From assembly GCF_019431355.1 (NCBI RefSeq), contig NZ_CP080269.1:4026001-4090000 (forward strand): a DNA stretch of 64,000 nt. Reading direction: 5' to 3'. Under the pieces are notes generated by a model. It was given only the letters and a program-made list of their open reading frames with translations, ran no database searches and was not told the origin of the DNA. Source of the DNA: Paenibacillus sp. R14(2021) (lineage in GTDB: Bacteria; Bacillota; Bacilli; Paenibacillales; Paenibacillaceae). Numbering within the stretch: the first letter of the stretch is position 1; each line of letters begins with the position of its first letter. Below are positions 8,175 through 17,256 of this stretch, one piece after another. The position numbers and the translations under genes are program-made.

Positions 8175-8456
8175 GTGCGTCTCGATAAATTTCTCAAAGT
8201 ATCGCGATTGATCAAGCGGCGTACCGTCGCGAAGGACGTGTCCGACCAAGGGCGCGTCTGGATCAACGACCGCGAAGCCAAGGCGAGCAGCGACGTCAAA
8301 GCCGGCGACGAGCTCAAGATTCAATACGGCCAGAAGATTGTCACCGTCCGCGTCGAGCGGATCGCGGAGACGACCAAGAAGGACGAGGCAAGCGGGATGT
8401 ATACTTTGTTGAAGGAAGAATCGCGTCAGTCCGAGAACAAGCTCGACTGGCAATAG
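8175..8456 (+). CDS. S4-domain RNA-binding protein HslR/YabO (RqcP-like)
   Basis: This 93-residue S4 RNA-binding protein starts at GTG 8175, three bases after the hup stop, so the two genes are translationally close. The S4 motif is complete (MRLDKFLKVSRLIKRRTVAK ... GRVWINDREAKASSDVKAGD). B. subtilis YabO, also called RqcP, works in ribosome-associated quality control with RqcH to add alanine tails to stalled nascent chains; orthology by position is strong. In most relatives yabP follows directly. Here a terminator and a 29-kb island intervene. Confidence 0.93.
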   Translation: MRLDKFLKVSRLIKRRTVAKDVSDQGRVWINDREAKASSDVKAGDELKIQYGQKIVTVRVERIAETTKKDEASGMYTLLKEESRQSENKLDWQ

Positions 8457-8465
8457 GACAAGAAG

Positions 8466-8501
8466 GCCGCGCTCAGCATCTTGCTGGGCGCGGCTTTTTT
8501 G
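8466..8501 (+). terminator. Intrinsic terminator after hslR
   Basis: GCCGCGCTCAGC pairs with GCTGGGCGCGGC and is followed by six T. It marks the left edge of the accessory island. Confidence 0.88.
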
Positions 8502-8749
8502 TGCGTATATTGCCTTGTTCGAAATTCAGCGGCGCTTCCAACTTCCAATATGCATCGCCTTCTGTGCAAGCTTCAGGCGCTCGCCTCACCGATCCGTGCA
8601 ATGGCCGTCACAATCTTCCGCACACTAAATGACAACTAGGTGTATTATACCATTTATTTGAATATAGGACTATTTACCTATTTGAAAATCGGTTAAATTT
8701 GGTAAACTCAGGATGATCAAGTAGTCATTTCGATAGAAACGACATCATA

Positions 8750-8845
8750 GAATCCGATAAAGGCAAATCCGCCGCGAGGCGGGGACGCAAAGTCATGGGT
8801 CCCACGTTGGATCGCCAGACTGCCGAAGCTGCTGCTTACACCCCT
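8750..8845 (+). promoter_or_regulatory. Cyclic di-GMP-I (GEMM-I) riboswitch aptamer
   Basis: Conserved GEMM-I blocks appear in order: AAAGGCAAATCC (8759-8770), a CCGC/GCGG hairpin, GGGACGCAAAGTCATGGGTC (8782-8801), then GGATCGCCAGACTGCCGAAG (about 8809-8828), the tetraloop-receptor side. This family binds c-di-GMP, and a small subset binds cGAMP. A terminator hairpin lies about 30 bases further on, ahead of the RHS gene start. The 8501-8750 stretch upstream is AT-rich in its second half and presumably holds the promoter; I could not fix one. Confidence 0.9.
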
Positions 8846-8873
8846 GACACGCTAACGTACAATGTCTTAGGTT

Positions 8874-8904
8874 CCGCATGCCGATATTCGGCATGCGGTT
8901 TTTT
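8874..8904 (+). terminator. Terminator of the c-di-GMP riboswitch expression platform
   Basis: A perfect 11-bp stem (CCGCATGCCGA pairing with TCGGCATGCGG), a 3-base loop and six T. It lies between the aptamer and the RHS start codon, so c-di-GMP should gate transcription. Whether ligand turns the gene on or off cannot be read directly, because the competing antiterminator is not obvious. Confidence 0.88.
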
Positions 8905-8949
8905 GTCGTTCAACCAAGAGAAAGAGATAGAGAGAGAGGGAGACGGGAT

Positions 8950-11900
8950 ATGAAGAACAAGACGAAACATACCGTAAGAGCCATTTCAAGCGTAGTGATT
9001 TCCTCGCTGGTTGCAGGGCTGATGCCTGCGGCATCATGGCTTGGGGTCGGGGAGTTGACCGCTTCCGCAGCCCAGCGTTCCATGAATGCCATGCTGGCGC
9101 CGTTTGCGTCGCACGCGACCGTGCAGCTTGCGCCGGAGTCGGCGGAAGAAACCTGGTGGCAGCATCCGAATGCAACGGAGACGCCGGCTTACCATACGTT
9201 CAACGATGCCAAGGTGCTGCTTGCCCAGGAGGAAATCGGCGAAGAGAAAGGCGGCGCGCCGGGCGCTTATCTGCGTTTGGAAGTAACGGATCCCATTTTG
9301 CCGGCCGATAAAGGCACGATGACGTTCGCGTGGACGGATACCCTTGCGAGCTGGATTTCAACGCAGTCGGGCGAGCCGATTGCGCCGCCGGCAGGGTACC
9401 AAGTGACGCTGCAGTTGAAGGATATCAAGCGCGATACGAGCTTTACCCTGGTCAACCAGCGCGTCGACCAATCCGGCAAGAATACCTATGCGTGGAACGG
9501 CAAAGATTCGCAAGGCAAGCCCGTGCCGGAAGGCTATTATTACGCGCAGCTGAGCGCGGAGCCGGACACGGTCCAGTTCAGCAAACCGGGCGCGAAACCG
9601 GGCGACCCGCCTATCGTGAGCGATGTCCCGCTGCCGGGTTATCCGGGTCAGTTCGCGCGCATCGTCGTGGACCGCACGGCCCCTGAATTGGTCGCGATCC
9701 ATCCCTTGGGCGGCGGGAAGCTAGCCGTCGAGGCAAAGGACGATGTCGGCGGGCTTAAGGTTATCAAAGCCGAGGGCGGCGGGCAGGCCGCAGAACGGAC
9801 TTTCTCGTCGGCGCCTTTGCAGGCGGCCTATGCGTTCACGCCCGGCGACGGCGAGAAGCTGAAGGTCACGCTGACCGACGAATCCGGCAACAAGGTTACG
9901 GAGCAGCTTCCGCTTCATCCCTTCGTGCCGGGAGGCGGCGACCAAAGCTACAGGCCGCGCGCGGAGGCGCAGATCGCAGGCAACAACGTCAGTATTAACT
10001 TGGATACCGGCAACGGCCATCAGCGGTTTGAGGGATTCCAGCAGGCTGGGCCAGGGCAAGACCTCGATCTTTATTTTACCTACAACCATCAGAACCGGGT
10101 CAAAGGCATGCTCGGCTACGGCTGGAGCTTCAGCCTGGACTCCCGCTTGAAGAAATGGCCGGACGGCGACATCACGTGGACCGGCTTCGACGGAACCGAA
10201 TATTGGTTTCATGCCGATAACGGCGCTTATGTCACTTACGCGGACGGGCAGAAGACCTATTATCCGAAATTGAAGCTGGATACGGAGAGCACGAATCCCG
10301 AGGATCTTAACGCGTTCATTATGGAATGGCCGAATCAGCTCCGCTACCGGTACAAGAACGACGGTAGGTTCTGGATGATTCAGGACCGCGATGACAATGA
10401 AATCTTCTTCTCGTGGATCAGTTGGCCGACGTATCACGGCGGGCTGGATTACCGCATTGAAAAGGTTACGGATACGGCCGGGCATGACGTGAGCTTCCAG
10501 TACGTGCCGGGTACGGGCGAATTGTATTCGACGGTCGTGACGGAGCTGGACGGCAGCGGGAACCAGCCGGGCACGAAGCGCAAGTTTTACTTTATGTATG
10601 ATGCTGCCGGGCAGTTCGTCGGCTACCGGGACCCTTCGCAGCGGATCACCCGATTTACATACGACGCGCTTCACCGCGTCGACCGCGTCATCGACAACGG
10701 CAGCAGCGACCGCGAGCAAAGCGGCATCACGCCGGATGCGGTCGTCACGAAGTGGACCTATGATACGGATAACCGCGTGCAGCGGATGTCCATGACGCGC
10801 AAGCAGGATCAGGTCGAAGAGTTCGTCGGTGCCGCCTACGACGGGCAGGAAGCGGTCGTGACGCAGCCTTCCGGCGCCTATACGCTGCGCTTTACCGATG
10901 CGAACCGTCCTTCTGAGCGCGTGCGGACGGTAACGACGGCGGACGGACAAGTCGAGGCGAAGACGGCGTTCGTATATGACCGGAACTTGCTTGTAGAAGA
11001 GACGGATCCGATGGGGCGCTCCCAGCAGTACCGGTATGACGGACATGATCGGCTTGAAGCTCAGATGAACCCTGCGCGCACGATCCTGACCTCCGCTTAC
11101 GATGTCGACGGGGATCTGATCTCCGAGATCGGGCCGGACGGCTACGATGTCCGGTACAGCTATGTCAAGGACGGGCGCCATATCGTGAGCCGGACAACGA
11201 CGACCAAGGTCAGCGATCCAGCGGGCATTCACGAAGCTTACGACGTCATCACGAAAGAAGAGTATCTCGCTAAGGGCCAGCTGTCCAAACGCACGGACGG
11301 CGAGGGCAACGCGTTTGGCTACACGTACGACAAGAACGGCTTCCTGACCTCGGACGGAACAAGAGTGTCCTACGAGAACGATCAGAACGGCAACGTCGTC
11401 AAGGAATTGACGGATGCAGGCACGGCGGACGAAACGGTCGTCGTGCGCGAATATGACGACGTTGGTCACGTCACGAAGCAGCAATCGCCTGGAGGGCTCG
11501 TCGAGGTATTCGACTACGATCCGTTCGGCCGGCTGCTGAAGAAGGACGCATACGATCAAGCCGAACCGTCGGTGAAGCGAACGAACAACATGCACTACAA
11601 CGACGGCGGGCAGCTCATCCAAACCTCCGACGGCCTCACGGTCACCGACTACACCGTCGATGGTGAAGGACGGGTTCTGCGCAGCGAAACCAAGCCCGTG
11701 GAGGCCGGAACGACAGGCACGGCCGTCGAAACGACCGTATACGACAACCAAGGGCTGCCTGTCGAGACAGTAGACGCCAGAGGACTGTTGACGCGTACGT
11801 TGTATAATGCAACCGGACAAGCCGTCGAGATTGTCGTCTCGCCGGATGACCATCCTGAGGTAACGGCAATCGAATACAACAAGGCGGGCCAGCAATCGCG

Positions 11901-14900
11901 CGTAACCGCACCGGACGGCGGGCAGACGGCCTATGAATACGATAAGCAAGGACGCATCGTCAAGCAGACCGAGACTGTTAACGTTCTTCTGCCGAACCAA
12001 TTGCCGGTGCAGGGGATTCCAGCCGCGGCTCGTACGCTGATAACGGAGTTCGTCTATGATTCGGTCGGTCAATTGGTGGAGCAGAAAAATCCGAACGGCT
12101 CCTGGCAGACGTATGGGTACGATAAGAACGGGAACCGCGCCGAGGAAGTAACGGGCGGGCCGATCCCCGTATGGCAGGGAACGCCGCTGCAGAGCGGGAA
12201 GAGCGACCCTGTTAGGCCGGGGAATGAGATTCTGAGCACGCGAAGCTACAGCTACGACAAGCTGGGCCGCACGCTGAGCGAGACGGACGGCAACGGCAAC
12301 AACACGATATACCGTTACAATGGGGCTTCAACTACAACGGTAAGATCGGCCTTGAATGAGGACGGCCAGCCGATTACGGTAATGAACACGGTTAAGACCG
12401 ACGCTAACGACCGGCTCTTCAAATCGGTCAATGAAGCTGGGGACGCGGCGACGACGACCTATGATGCCTTTGGCAACGAAACGGTTGACGTCAATGAAGA
12501 GGGACAGCGCACGACGCATCAATACGATTCGTTCGGCCGATTAGCCAAAACGATCGAGCAAGTGGATGCATCCGGCCGAACGCAAACCGTGCTGTTTACG
12601 CCGGATGCTTGGGGCAACGTGGTGCAAGAGCAGCGGGAGCTCGGTGCGGGTCAGTGGTCCACGACGACCAGCGAGTATTCCCCTGCGGGCGATCTGCTGA
12701 CGACAAGAGAGCCATCCAAGCTTCGGAGCACGTATACGTACGATAAACAGGGCCGGCTGCAGACGCTGCAAGAAACCGACATCGCGACGGGAGCCAGCCG
12801 AATTACGAGCTATACGTACGACGCGGCAGGCCGGCAGACATCGGTGACGCACCCGGACGGCAGCCGGGAACTGACGGTCTATGATACGGGCGGCAATGTC
12901 GTTGCATCGCTGGATGCGCTGAACAATGCGATCGTCAACCATTACGACGACGGCGGCAGCTTGACCGAGACGGTGACGTACAAGGAAGGTGCCAGCTCAC
13001 TGGAGCCGGCCTATATTGCTTCCACCACCCGGAATCTCTATGACGGCGCGGGGAATGCGGTGCTGACGCAGGATGCGAACGGCAACGTCATGCGTTATCT
13101 GCCGGATGCGGAAGGACAGACGAAGGCCGAGACGCATTATGAATTCCCTGATTTGACCGGGCAGCAAATCACGACCAAGTATGCATATGATCCGCGGGGG
13201 CTGATGATTGCCGTAACGGACGGCAACGGCCATACCTCGACAAGCACCTATGATGCGAAGGGCCAGCAGACCATGACCGTGGACGCTTCCGGACATTGGA
13301 TCAAGTACGCATACAGCCCGGCTGGCAATATGACGGCAGAGCGGCATCCGCTTGGCCATGATACGCAGTGGGCGTATAATCTGCGCGGGGATCGCATTCA
13401 GGAAATCGACGCGCTAGGGCATGTGCAGCGTTTCGACGTGGACCTGGACGGCCGCTTGTCCGCCGAATATAACCGGGAAGGCGAAGCGACGCAGTACAGC
13501 TACGACCAGGCTGGCCGAATGACGCGCAAAGAAGCGCCGAGCACGGGGACATATACGTACAGCTATGATGCGGCGGGGAACAAAGTAAGCGAGACGCCGC
13601 CCGTCTATGGAGAGACCTCCTACACCTATGACAAGAGAGACAATCTGACGACGGTCGTCGACCCTTCGGCGACAACGTCATTCGAATACGATGCCGATAT
13701 GAACCGGACCAGCCAGAAGGACGGCAATCAGCAGAAGACCGCCTATGATTATGACGAGGCCGGCAATCGCGTGCAAAAGGACGTGGTTCGCTCCGAGTCG
13801 GATCACGACCTGTTCAACTATAACTACGACCCGAACGGCAACCTGCTGCGGGAGAAGAAGCCGGATGGACGGATAACAAGCTATACGTATGATTTCATGA
13901 ATCGCGTGACGCGCGAGGATTACAGCGATGGCACCTGGCTTGCCTATACCTACGACAAAGCGGATAACGTGCTGACGAAGAGCAGCCAGGAAGGAACCAT
14001 TGCCTATTCATATTACGCGAACAATCAGGTCAAGCGCGTGGCGTATTCGAACGGGGATGTTGTCGACTACGAGTACAACCTGAACGGTGACCGTACGGCG
14101 GAGATCATTAACGGCAAACGTACGGAGATGACGCTCGACCCGGCCGGGAGGCCGACTAGCTATACAGACACCAGTGGAGCGACCTACGACTATACTTATG
14201 ATGCGGATGGCTACGTGACTTCGATCAGCTACCCGAACGGCACGGTTACCCATGTGACCTACAAGCCGGGACATCTGATCGATACGCAGACAACCGTCCA
14301 TGACGCCGATGCCCTGCATACCGGCAAGTATACGTACAATGCGCGGGATTTCGTCACAGGGACCCAGGAGCAGGATGACAAGTCCGGCTATCAGTACAAC
14401 GATCGGGAGCAATTGAGCCGGTACGATACGTCGGAGGGTGATTCCGTTCAATACGAATACGACGGATCCGGCAACCGCACGGTTCGCAAGACGATCATTC
14501 AAGGCACGAAGGAAGACAAGAAGCAGGTCATGACGACGGAGGAGCTTGTCCAGCGCGTACTGGCATCCTACGGTTTGAATCAGCCGAAGCCGCCTTCCCA
14601 GCCTGAAGAACCCGGTGACGGTCAGGACCCTGGTTGCTCAACCACCGAGCCGGCGCATGGTCATGGCAACGGTAACGGCAATGGCAATAACGGAAACGGG
14701 AACGGCAACGGGAACGGCAATGGCAATAATGGAAACGGCAACGGTAACGGGAATGGCAATGGCAATGGCAACGGCAACGGCAACGGAAGCGGGCACAACA
14801 AAATGTCGTCCGACGCCCTCCAAAAGTCAGCCGCGAACATGTCCAACAATGGGAACGGCAACGGCAATAATGGCAACGGGAATGGGAATGGCGGAGGAAA

Positions 14901-17196
14901 CGGAAACGGCAATAACGGTAACGGAAACAACGGCAATGGCAACGGCAACGGCAATGGTAATGGAAATGGAAATGGGAACAATGGCAATGGTAACGGTAAT
15001 AATGGCAATAACGGCAATCATGGTAATGGCAATAACGGCAACAATGGTAATCATGGAAATGGTAACAACGGCAACGCAAACGGCCATGACAAGGATGATG
15101 ACAACGGCTCCGGCGGCGGCTGCAGCACGAAGGGCTGGTACAAGGCGCTTGCGAACGGCAACGGCAAGAAGCTAGGCCTGTACAAGAAGCTCAACAAAAC
15201 CTTCGGAGGCACGGACGGCGGCACGAGCCCTGCCATTAACGAGATGTTCGAGACCGGAAAGATTGAGAACATTTTGGCCGCGATCGACAACATCGTGAAC
15301 GGTGAAGTGAACCTGCCGTCTGGGGAGCAGAAGAAGCTGTTCGAGCGCATTCGCGAAGCGGGCAAAGGATATACGATCATCGGGACGAAATATACGTATA
15401 ATACCCGGAATCAGCTTTCTCACCGTGAGAACCTTATTCGGTACGAGGAGTACGACTACACCTATGACAAGGCAGGCAGCCTGCTGTCCGACGGTCGAAG
15501 CAAGTTCGAATGGAACGCCCGCGGTCAGCTGACCAAAGTCACGTTCCCGGACGGTTTTGGCGAGTCGTACACCTACGATCTGCTCGGTCGGCGCGTAAGC
15601 AAGACACGCTTTAATCACCAAGGAAGCGAGCAGCAGAAGACAACGTATCATTACAAAGGGGATACGTGGGAGCTGCTGGAGGAAGTGGTGAGCGGCGATG
15701 AAGACGAGGATGGCGAATCCACCAAGTCCTACACGTACGATACCAACGGGCGCCCGCTGTCCATCACGTTCAAGGACGAAACCTTCTGGTACGTGTACAA
15801 CAGCCATGGCGATGTCGTGGCGTTAACCGACAAGGATGGCAAGGTAGCGGCTCGTTACGAGTATGATGCTTGGGGCTTAGTCACCCATATGTATAATCGC
15901 TTCGGTGAGCGAGTTGTCGAGGGCAAAGGCTGGATCGGCGACCTTGGCACAGGCAACGGAAGCCCAGGCTCTATACAGGGACCTGAGGATGACAGCGGCA
16001 ATACGGATCCGGATTATCATCCGGGGAACGGCAATCAGGCGGCAGGTGCAAGTGCCTATGTAACGGGTGAAACCGAGCAGCCATCGGCAGAAATGCTCAC
16101 GCTGGAGAGCGAAATTGCGGATGATCCGGAAGAGCCAACCGAGGACATTACCACTGATTTGGTTAAGGAGAACCCGATTCGCTACGCAGGTTACTACTGG
16201 GATCGGAAGACGCAGTATTACTACCTGCAAGCGCGCTACTATGACCCGCGTCCGGCCCGGTTTATTAGTGAGGATACGTATGAGGGTGAGATTGAGCAGC
16301 CGCAGACGTTGAACTTGTATACGTATGTAAGTAATAATGGAATAAATAACGTTGATCCGAATGGACATTTTTCTGTTTCAGTTGATGGAAATAATACTCG
16401 TCTCGGAAATCTTAGTTCAAGTGATTATATTTATTTAGGCAAGGATACTGCCTTTATGGGAAGAGAAATTATAGAAAATAGAATAGTTATCGGATACGTA
16501 ATGGGAGAGAATAAGATTGCTCATGAATCGTATCCATTCGGAGGTAATTATTGGGTTCTCCATCCAGGTGATACACCTACATGGATTTCTGGTAGCCATT
16601 GGGCTATTCTCCCAGGCGACAAACCTGCAACAGGTACATCATCAAATACTACAGAAACATCACAATTAAATAATAATACATCCACGAATTCAAATGTTGA
16701 AGTTCCAGATTCAAATGTTGAAGTTCCAGATTCAAATGTTGAAGTTTCAGATACCGGATTTATTGAAATGCCGAAAACAGGCCCTGGATTCAAACGACAA
16801 AATTGTTGTGCTTTAACTTCCTGGGGGACACCTGAAACAATAGCGGCATTTAAGCGTATTGCGGCAAATTGGGCTAAGGTGGATAAAAGACTGATATATT
16901 ATAATGATATTAGTAAAAAAAATGGTGGGAAGCTTAAGCCCCATGAAACCCATCGTGATGGCAAAGATATAGACATTAGACCAATTAGAACCGATACCAG
17001 AAATCAGGGTGGTGTGAGATGGGATTCTAAGGTATATGACCGCAAAGCAACAAGTAAATTGGTAAGCTTAATTATTGCTGATAGAAATGTAGAGCAAGTT
17101 CGATTTAATGATCCTGAATTAATAAAAACATATAGACCAAAAGTGAAAAGATTAAGTGGACATGATGACCATCTTCACATTGATTTCAAAAAGTAA
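8950..17196 (+). CDS. Giant secreted RHS/YD-repeat protein with C-terminal MepA-like peptidase tip
   Basis: This 2,748-residue secreted polymorphic toxin candidate starts at ATG 8950 behind GAGAGGGAGACGGG; an upstream in-frame ATG lies in the terminator. Order: signal peptide (basic start, hydrophobic core, cleavage near ASA-A, residue 40); FlgD-like Ig segment (about 180-210); RHS N-terminal part; dozens of YD repeats; Gly/Asn-rich hexanucleotide-encoded linker (about 1904-2045); RHS core end (RYYDPRPARFISEDTYEG, about 2430); a variable tip. The last 140 residues carry HETHRDGKDIDI and GHDDHLHI, i.e. H-x6-D and H-x-H zinc ligands of the LAS/MepA murein endopeptidase class. The shell should encapsulate the tip. 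GC drops sharply after the core, as expected for an exchanged tip. Confidence 0.93.
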   Translation: MKNKTKHTVRAISSVVISSLVAGLMPAASWLGVGELTASAAQRSMNAMLAPFASHATVQLAPESAEETWWQHPNATETPAYHTFNDAKVLLAQEEIGEEKGGAPGAYLRLEVTDPILPADKGTMTFAWTDTLASWISTQSGEPIAPPAGYQVTLQLKDIKRDTSFTLVNQRVDQSGKNTYAWNGKDSQGKPVPEGYYYAQLSAEPDTVQFSKPGAKPGDPPIVSDVPLPGYPGQFARIVVDRTAPELVAIHPLGGGKLAVEAKDDVGGLKVIKAEGGGQAAERTFSSAPLQAAYAFTPGDGEKLKVTLTDESGNKVTEQLPLHPFVPGGGDQSYRPRAEAQIAGNNVSINLDTGNGHQRFEGFQQAGPGQDLDLYFTYNHQNRVKGMLGYGWSFSLDSRLKKWPDGDITWTGFDGTEYWFHADNGAYVTYADGQKTYYPKLKLDTESTNPEDLNAFIMEWPNQLRYRYKNDGRFWMIQDRDDNEIFFSWISWPTYHGGLDYRIEKVTDTAGHDVSFQYVPGTGELYSTVVTELDGSGNQPGTKRKFYFMYDAAGQFVGYRDPSQRITRFTYDALHRVDRVIDNGSSDREQSGITPDAVVTKWTYDTDNRVQRMSMTRKQDQVEEFVGAAYDGQEAVVTQPSGAYTLRFTDANRPSERVRTVTTADGQVEAKTAFVYDRNLLVEETDPMGRSQQYRYDGHDRLEAQMNPARTILTSAYDVDGDLISEIGPDGYDVRYSYVKDGRHIVSRTTTTKVSDPAGIHEAYDVITKEEYLAKGQLSKRTDGEGNAFGYTYDKNGFLTSDGTRVSYENDQNGNVVKELTDAGTADETVVVREYDDVGHVTKQQSPGGLVEVFDYDPFGRLLKKDAYDQAEPSVKRTNNMHYNDGGQLIQTSDGLTVTDYTVDGEGRVLRSETKPVEAGTTGTAVETTVYDNQGLPVETVDARGLLTRTLYNATGQAVEIVVSPDDHPEVTAIEYNKAGQQSRVTAPDGGQTAYEYDKQGRIVKQTETVNVLLPNQLPVQGIPAAARTLITEFVYDSVGQLVEQKNPNGSWQTYGYDKNGNRAEEVTGGPIPVWQGTPLQSGKSDPVRPGNEILSTRSYSYDKLGRTLSETDGNGNNTIYRYNGASTTTVRSALNEDGQPITVMNTVKTDANDRLFKSVNEAGDAATTTYDAFGNETVDVNEEGQRTTHQYDSFGRLAKTIEQVDASGRTQTVLFTPDAWGNVVQEQRELGAGQWSTTTSEYSPAGDLLTTREPSKLRSTYTYDKQGRLQTLQETDIATGASRITSYTYDAAGRQTSVTHPDGSRELTVYDTGGNVVASLDALNNAIVNHYDDGGSLTETVTYKEGASSLEPAYIASTTRNLYDGAGNAVLTQDANGNVMRYLPDAEGQTKAETHYEFPDLTGQQITTKYAYDPRGLMIAVTDGNGHTSTSTYDAKGQQTMTVDASGHWIKYAYSPAGNMTAERHPLGHDTQWAYNLRGDRIQEIDALGHVQRFDVDLDGRLSAEYNREGEATQYSYDQAGRMTRKEAPSTGTYTYSYDAAGNKVSETPPVYGETSYTYDKRDNLTTVVDPSATTSFEYDADMNRTSQKDGNQQKTAYDYDEAGNRVQKDVVRSESDHDLFNYNYDPNGNLLREKKPDGRITSYTYDFMNRVTREDYSDGTWLAYTYDKADNVLTKSSQEGTIAYSYYANNQVKRVAYSNGDVVDYEYNLNGDRTAEIINGKRTEMTLDPAGRPTSYTDTSGATYDYTYDADGYVTSISYPNGTVTHVTYKPGHLIDTQTTVHDADALHTGKYTYNARDFVTGTQEQDDKSGYQYNDREQLSRYDTSEGDSVQYEYDGSGNRTVRKTIIQGTKEDKKQVMTTEELVQRVLASYGLNQPKPPSQPEEPGDGQDPGCSTTEPAHGHGNGNGNGNNGNGNGNGNGNGNNGNGNGNGNGNGNGNGNGNGSGHNKMSSDALQKSAANMSNNGNGNGNNGNGNGNGGGNGNGNNGNGNNGNGNGNGNGNGNGNGNNGNGNGNNGNNGNHGNGNNGNNGNHGNGNNGNANGHDKDDDNGSGGGCSTKGWYKALANGNGKKLGLYKKLNKTFGGTDGGTSPAINEMFETGKIENILAAIDNIVNGEVNLPSGEQKKLFERIREAGKGYTIIGTKYTYNTRNQLSHRENLIRYEEYDYTYDKAGSLLSDGRSKFEWNARGQLTKVTFPDGFGESYTYDLLGRRVSKTRFNHQGSEQQKTTYHYKGDTWELLEEVVSGDEDEDGESTKSYTYDTNGRPLSITFKDETFWYVYNSHGDVVALTDKDGKVAARYEYDAWGLVTHMYNRFGERVVEGKGWIGDLGTGNGSPGSIQGPEDDSGNTDPDYHPGNGNQAAGASAYVTGETEQPSAEMLTLESEIADDPEEPTEDITTDLVKENPIRYAGYYWDRKTQYYYLQARYYDPRPARFISEDTYEGEIEQPQTLNLYTYVSNNGINNVDPNGHFSVSVDGNNTRLGNLSSSDYIYLGKDTAFMGREIIENRIVIGYVMGENKIAHESYPFGGNYWVLHPGDTPTWISGSHWAILPGDKPATGTSSNTTETSQLNNNTSTNSNVEVPDSNVEVPDSNVEVSDTGFIEMPKTGPGFKRQNCCALTSWGTPETIAAFKRIAANWAKVDKRLIYYNDISKKNGGKLKPHETHRDGKDIDIRPIRTDTRNQGGVRWDSKVYDRKATSKLVSLIIADRNVEQVRFNDPELIKTYRPKVKRLSGHDDHLHIDFKK
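14655..15085 (+). repeat. GGNAAY hexanucleotide repeat tract encoding (Gly-Asn)n
   Basis: The rhs gene here is a nearly unbroken run of Gly-Asn codons with two short interruptions. It encodes a flexible linker between the YD repeats and the RHS core end. Partial copies of its flank recur at 21107-21655 and 30610-30767, so the tract may promote recombination or slippage. Confidence 0.9.
16271..16295 (+). repeat. rhs core direct repeat, copy A (inside intact rhs)
   Basis: Begins AGGATACGTATGAGGGTGAG and continues for 25 bases identical to copy B (19738) and 36 bases identical to copy C (28137). It encodes (E)DTYEGEI near the end of the RHS core, just before the variable tip. Confidence 0.95.
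16690..16752 (+). repeat. Three 21-bp tandem repeats in the rhs tip linker
   Basis: Three consecutive copies of a 21-base unit encode SNVEVPD, SNVEVPD and SNVEVSD, directly before the peptidase-like domain. They probably form a flexible spacer, and copy number could vary. Confidence 0.9.
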
Positions 17197-17203
17197 ATAA
17201 CAA

Positions 17204-17232
17204 AGTCCCCCAGGAATCCTTCTTGGGGGGCC
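17204..17232 (+). terminator. GC hairpin between rhs and the lipoprotein gene
   Basis: CCCCCAGGA pairs imperfectly with TTCTTGGGGG. There is no T run, so it may only attenuate or stabilise RNA rather than terminate. Confidence 0.4.
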
Positions 17233-17256
17233 TAACACAATGCTCGGGGTGAATTT

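Noticed and set aside
9721..12072. 783-codon open frame on the minus strand under rhs
   Set aside because: It is the antisense shadow of GC-rich YD-repeat coding; no ribosome site, and Arg/Val/Asp-rich composition typical of reverse-frame artefacts.
14655..15085. Could the short repeats be a CRISPR array?
   Set aside because: The repeat unit is 6 bases, in frame and without unique spacers; no cas genes are nearby. No CRISPR array was seen elsewhere in the window.
14528..15087. Repetitive minus- and plus-frame ORFs (Cys/His/Tyr-rich, Pro/Leu-rich, Thr/Met-rich) over the Gly-Asn tract
   Set aside because: All are alternative readings of the GGNAAY hexanucleotide repeat inside rhs.
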